DNA of 6,767 nucleotides, from NCBI GenBank assembly GCA_900555345.1, contig USKS01000079.1, positions 1 to 6,767 of the forward strand, read 5' to 3'. The stretch's first letter is position 1. The number at the start of each line of letters is the position of its first letter. The position numbers were made by a program, and so were the translations under genes. The notes beneath the pieces were generated by a model. The model was not told the DNA's origin. It saw nothing but the letters and a program-made list of their open reading frames with translations, and did not search any database. This document shows, piece after piece, positions 5,389-6,767 of this stretch. The stretch is from an uncultured Eubacteriales bacterium (GTDB lineage Bacteria; Bacillota_A; Clostridia; Oscillospirales; CAG-272).

Positions 5389-6767
5389 ATGGCAAAAGTA
5401 AAGGACAGCGGCGAATATAACGATCTTTCCATTGAAAAGCTGGAGGGCGCGGACCGAGTGCGCAAGCGCCCCGCGGTAATTTTCGGCTCCGACGGACTTG
5501 ACGGCTGCGAGCACGCGTTTTTTGAGATATTGTCAAACTCCGTGGACGAAGCGAAGGAGGGCTACGGCTCCGTTATAACCATAACCGCATATAAGGATCA
5601 CTCCATTAAGGTGGACGACCGCGGACGCGGCGTGCCCATGGGCTACAACGACAAATACAAATGCTACAACTGGGAGCTTGTATACTGCGAGCTGTACGCC
5701 GGCGGAAAGTACAACAACAACTCCGGTGAGAGCGCATACGAATACTCCATAGGACTCAACGGTCTGGGTGCCTGCGCAACGCAGTATTCCTCAGAGTTTT
5801 TCGAGGTGCGCTCATACAACGGAGAGACCTGCTCGAGTATGTCTTTTCGGCGCGGCGAGCCTGTTACGAAGCTGGAGGTAGTGCCTCTTGACAAAAAAGA
5901 GCGCCGCACGGGCACCGTAACGCACTGGAAGCCCGATCTTGACGTTTTCACGGACATAAACATACCGAAAGAGTATTTCACCGACGTGCTTGAGCGGCAG
6001 GCAGTCGTAAACTCGGGGCTTAAGTTTGTTTTCAGATTTGAAAATGAGGATTCAAGCTTTGACGAGTCGGTATTTTACTACGAAAACGGTATTCTTGACT
6101 ACGTTGCCCGTCTTGCGGGCGACAGCGCCATAACTCAGCCCGTATCGTGGAAGATGGCGGAAACCCGCGGCCGCGACAGAGAGGATAAGGCGGACTACAA
6201 GCTCACCTGCGAGGTGGCGTTCTGCGCCTCCAATGCCGTAAGCGTCGCGGAGTTCTATCACAACTCCAGCTTCCTTGAGCACGGCGGCAGCCCCGAAAAG
6301 GCTGTCAGAACGGCGTTTACATACGCCGTGGACAAGCAGCTCAAAGCGCTGAACAAGTACAACAAGAACGAATCGAAGATAACGTACGCCGACATTGAGG
6401 ACTGCCTCGTTATAGTCACAAACTCGTTTTCAACGGTAACCTCGTATGAAAACCAGACGAAGAAGTCTATTAAGAACGCCTTCATTGCGGAGGCAATGAC
6501 CGCATTTATAAAAGAGCAGCTTGAAATTTATTTTGCCGAAAATCCCATTGACGGCGAAAAGTTCGTAAACCAGGTGCTGGTGAACAAGCGCAGCCGGGAG
6601 ACGGCGGAGCGCACCCGCCTGGGCGCCAAGAAGAAGCTGTCGGAGAAGATCGACATCGCCAACCGGGTGCAGAAGTTCGTGGACTGCCGCACCAAGGACG
6701 TGGACCGGCGGGAGATCTACATCGTGGAGGGCGACTCCGCTCTGGGCGCCTGCAAGCAGTCCCGGGA
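5389..6767 (+). CDS. Type II DNA topoisomerase subunit B (GyrB/ParE family, clostridial divergent type), 3' end beyond window
   Basis: This is the ATPase subunit of a type II topoisomerase, acting with an A subunit (GyrA/ParC type) to pass one duplex through another. The 459 visible codons cover the GHKL ATPase domain, transducer and start of the TOPRIM domain. Key residues: E46 and N50 (FEILSNSVDEA), D77 and G79/G81 (VDDRGRGVP), glycine-rich lid GLNGLG (122-127), catalytic-lysine loop QTKK (356-359) and TOPRIM EGDSA (447-451). Two motifs differ from textbook GyrB: GLNGLG replaces GLHGVG and EGDSALG replaces EGDSAGG, the pattern I associate with a second, non-oriC copy in Clostridia. About 200-300 residues should follow. 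The ATG at 5389 has AAGGA (5372-5376) with a 12-nt spacer, overlapping the lipoprotein stop. Whether it works as gyrase or topoisomerase IV cannot be told without the partner, so no symbol is given. Base composition changes sharply at 6571. Confidence 0.93.
   Translation, partial: MAKVKDSGEYNDLSIEKLEGADRVRKRPAVIFGSDGLDGCEHAFFEILSNSVDEAKEGYGSVITITAYKDHSIKVDDRGRGVPMGYNDKYKCYNWELVYCELYAGGKYNNNSGESAYEYSIGLNGLGACATQYSSEFFEVRSYNGETCSSMSFRRGEPVTKLEVVPLDKKERRTGTVTHWKPDLDVFTDINIPKEYFTDVLERQAVVNSGLKFVFRFENEDSSFDESVFYYENGILDYVARLAGDSAITQPVSWKMAETRGRDREDKADYKLTCEVAFCASNAVSVAEFYHNSSFLEHGGSPEKAVRTAFTYAVDKQLKALNKYNKNESKITYADIEDCLVIVTNSFSTVTSYENQTKKSIKNAFIAEAMTAFIKEQLEIYFAENPIDGEKFVNQVLVNKRSRETAERTRLGAKKKLSEKIDIANRVQKFVDCRTKDVDRREIYIVEGDSALGACKQSR
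6568..6767 (+). other. High-GC segment with altered codon use inside the topoisomerase gene
   Basis: By hand count, 6421-6570 has 61/150 G+C (about 41%) and 27/50 codons ending in G or C. From 6571 to the end it is 131/197 (about 66%) and 64/65 such codons. Arginine CGG becomes common, while codons such as ATA, TAT, GAA and GTA vanish. The change is abrupt, falling between GTA (6565-6567) and the following codons. The frame and family alignment continue normally through it (QVLVNKRSRE then KIDIANRVQKFVD). It points to a different DNA source for this end of the window: allele replacement or an assembly join. Confidence 0.75.

Noticed and set aside
4990..5514. Open frame of 174 codons on the minus strand
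   Set aside because: It crosses the lipoprotein-topoisomerase junction in antisense and has no domain or ribosome site.
5389..6767. Calling the topoisomerase gene gyrB or parE outright
   Set aside because: The divergent motifs, missing C-terminus and unseen partner gene do not allow a choice between gyrase and topoisomerase IV.

Overview
The window looks like chromosomal DNA of a Gram-positive anaerobe of the Clostridia, probably near Oscillospiraceae/Ruminococcaceae. The grounds are TATG-type extended -10 promoters, strong GGAG/AGGGGG ribosome sites, a PcsB/CwlO-like M23 hydrolase, a DHHW-family protein paired with an AlgI-type MBOAT, and a clostridial-style divergent type II topoisomerase B subunit. 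The species assignment is inference from protein style only. No rRNA, tRNA, CRISPR array, insertion sequence or phage gene was seen. Coding density is high: the longest gene-free stretch is the 237-bp divergent intergenic region.

Layout. Left arm, minus strand: a secreted coiled-coil M23 peptidoglycan hydrolase (708-1919, GTG start), then, after a 70-bp gap with its own likely sigma-A promoter, an OmpR-family response regulator (637 down to the left edge, last residues missing). Centre (1920-2156): an AT-rich divergent promoter region with a good extended -10 promoter facing right, a weaker one facing left, a direct repeat resembling a WalR (YycF) box, and a leader in which one hexamer can pair with either of two downstream copies of its complement. 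Right arm, plus strand, probably one operon: an AlgI-family membrane O-acyltransferase (2157-3575), a membrane-anchored DHHW/SGNH-like protein (3589-4890), a small lipoprotein (4924-5373), and the N-terminal two thirds of a GyrB/ParE-type topoisomerase subunit (5389 to the right edge).

How they may work together. The MBOAT and DHHW proteins form the usual two-part surface O-acetylation system: the MBOAT carries an acetyl group across the membrane and the DHHW/SGNH partner places it on an extracellular glycan. The target glycan is not shown by the sequence. The divergent M23 hydrolase cuts or helps cut peptidoglycan, so both sides of the shared promoter region act on the envelope. The topoisomerase gene follows the lipoprotein by 15 bp and appears to be carried on the same transcript.

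The most unusual signal is inside the topoisomerase gene. At about position 6571 the G+C content jumps from about 41% (previous 150 bp) to about 66% (last 197 bp), and G/C at third codon positions goes from 27/50 to 64/65, with the reading frame and the protein family unbroken. This is either a mosaic gene made by recombination or an assembly chimera near a contig end. I did not find a clearly new biological system; the WalR-like box and the leader pairing are the other points worth checking.
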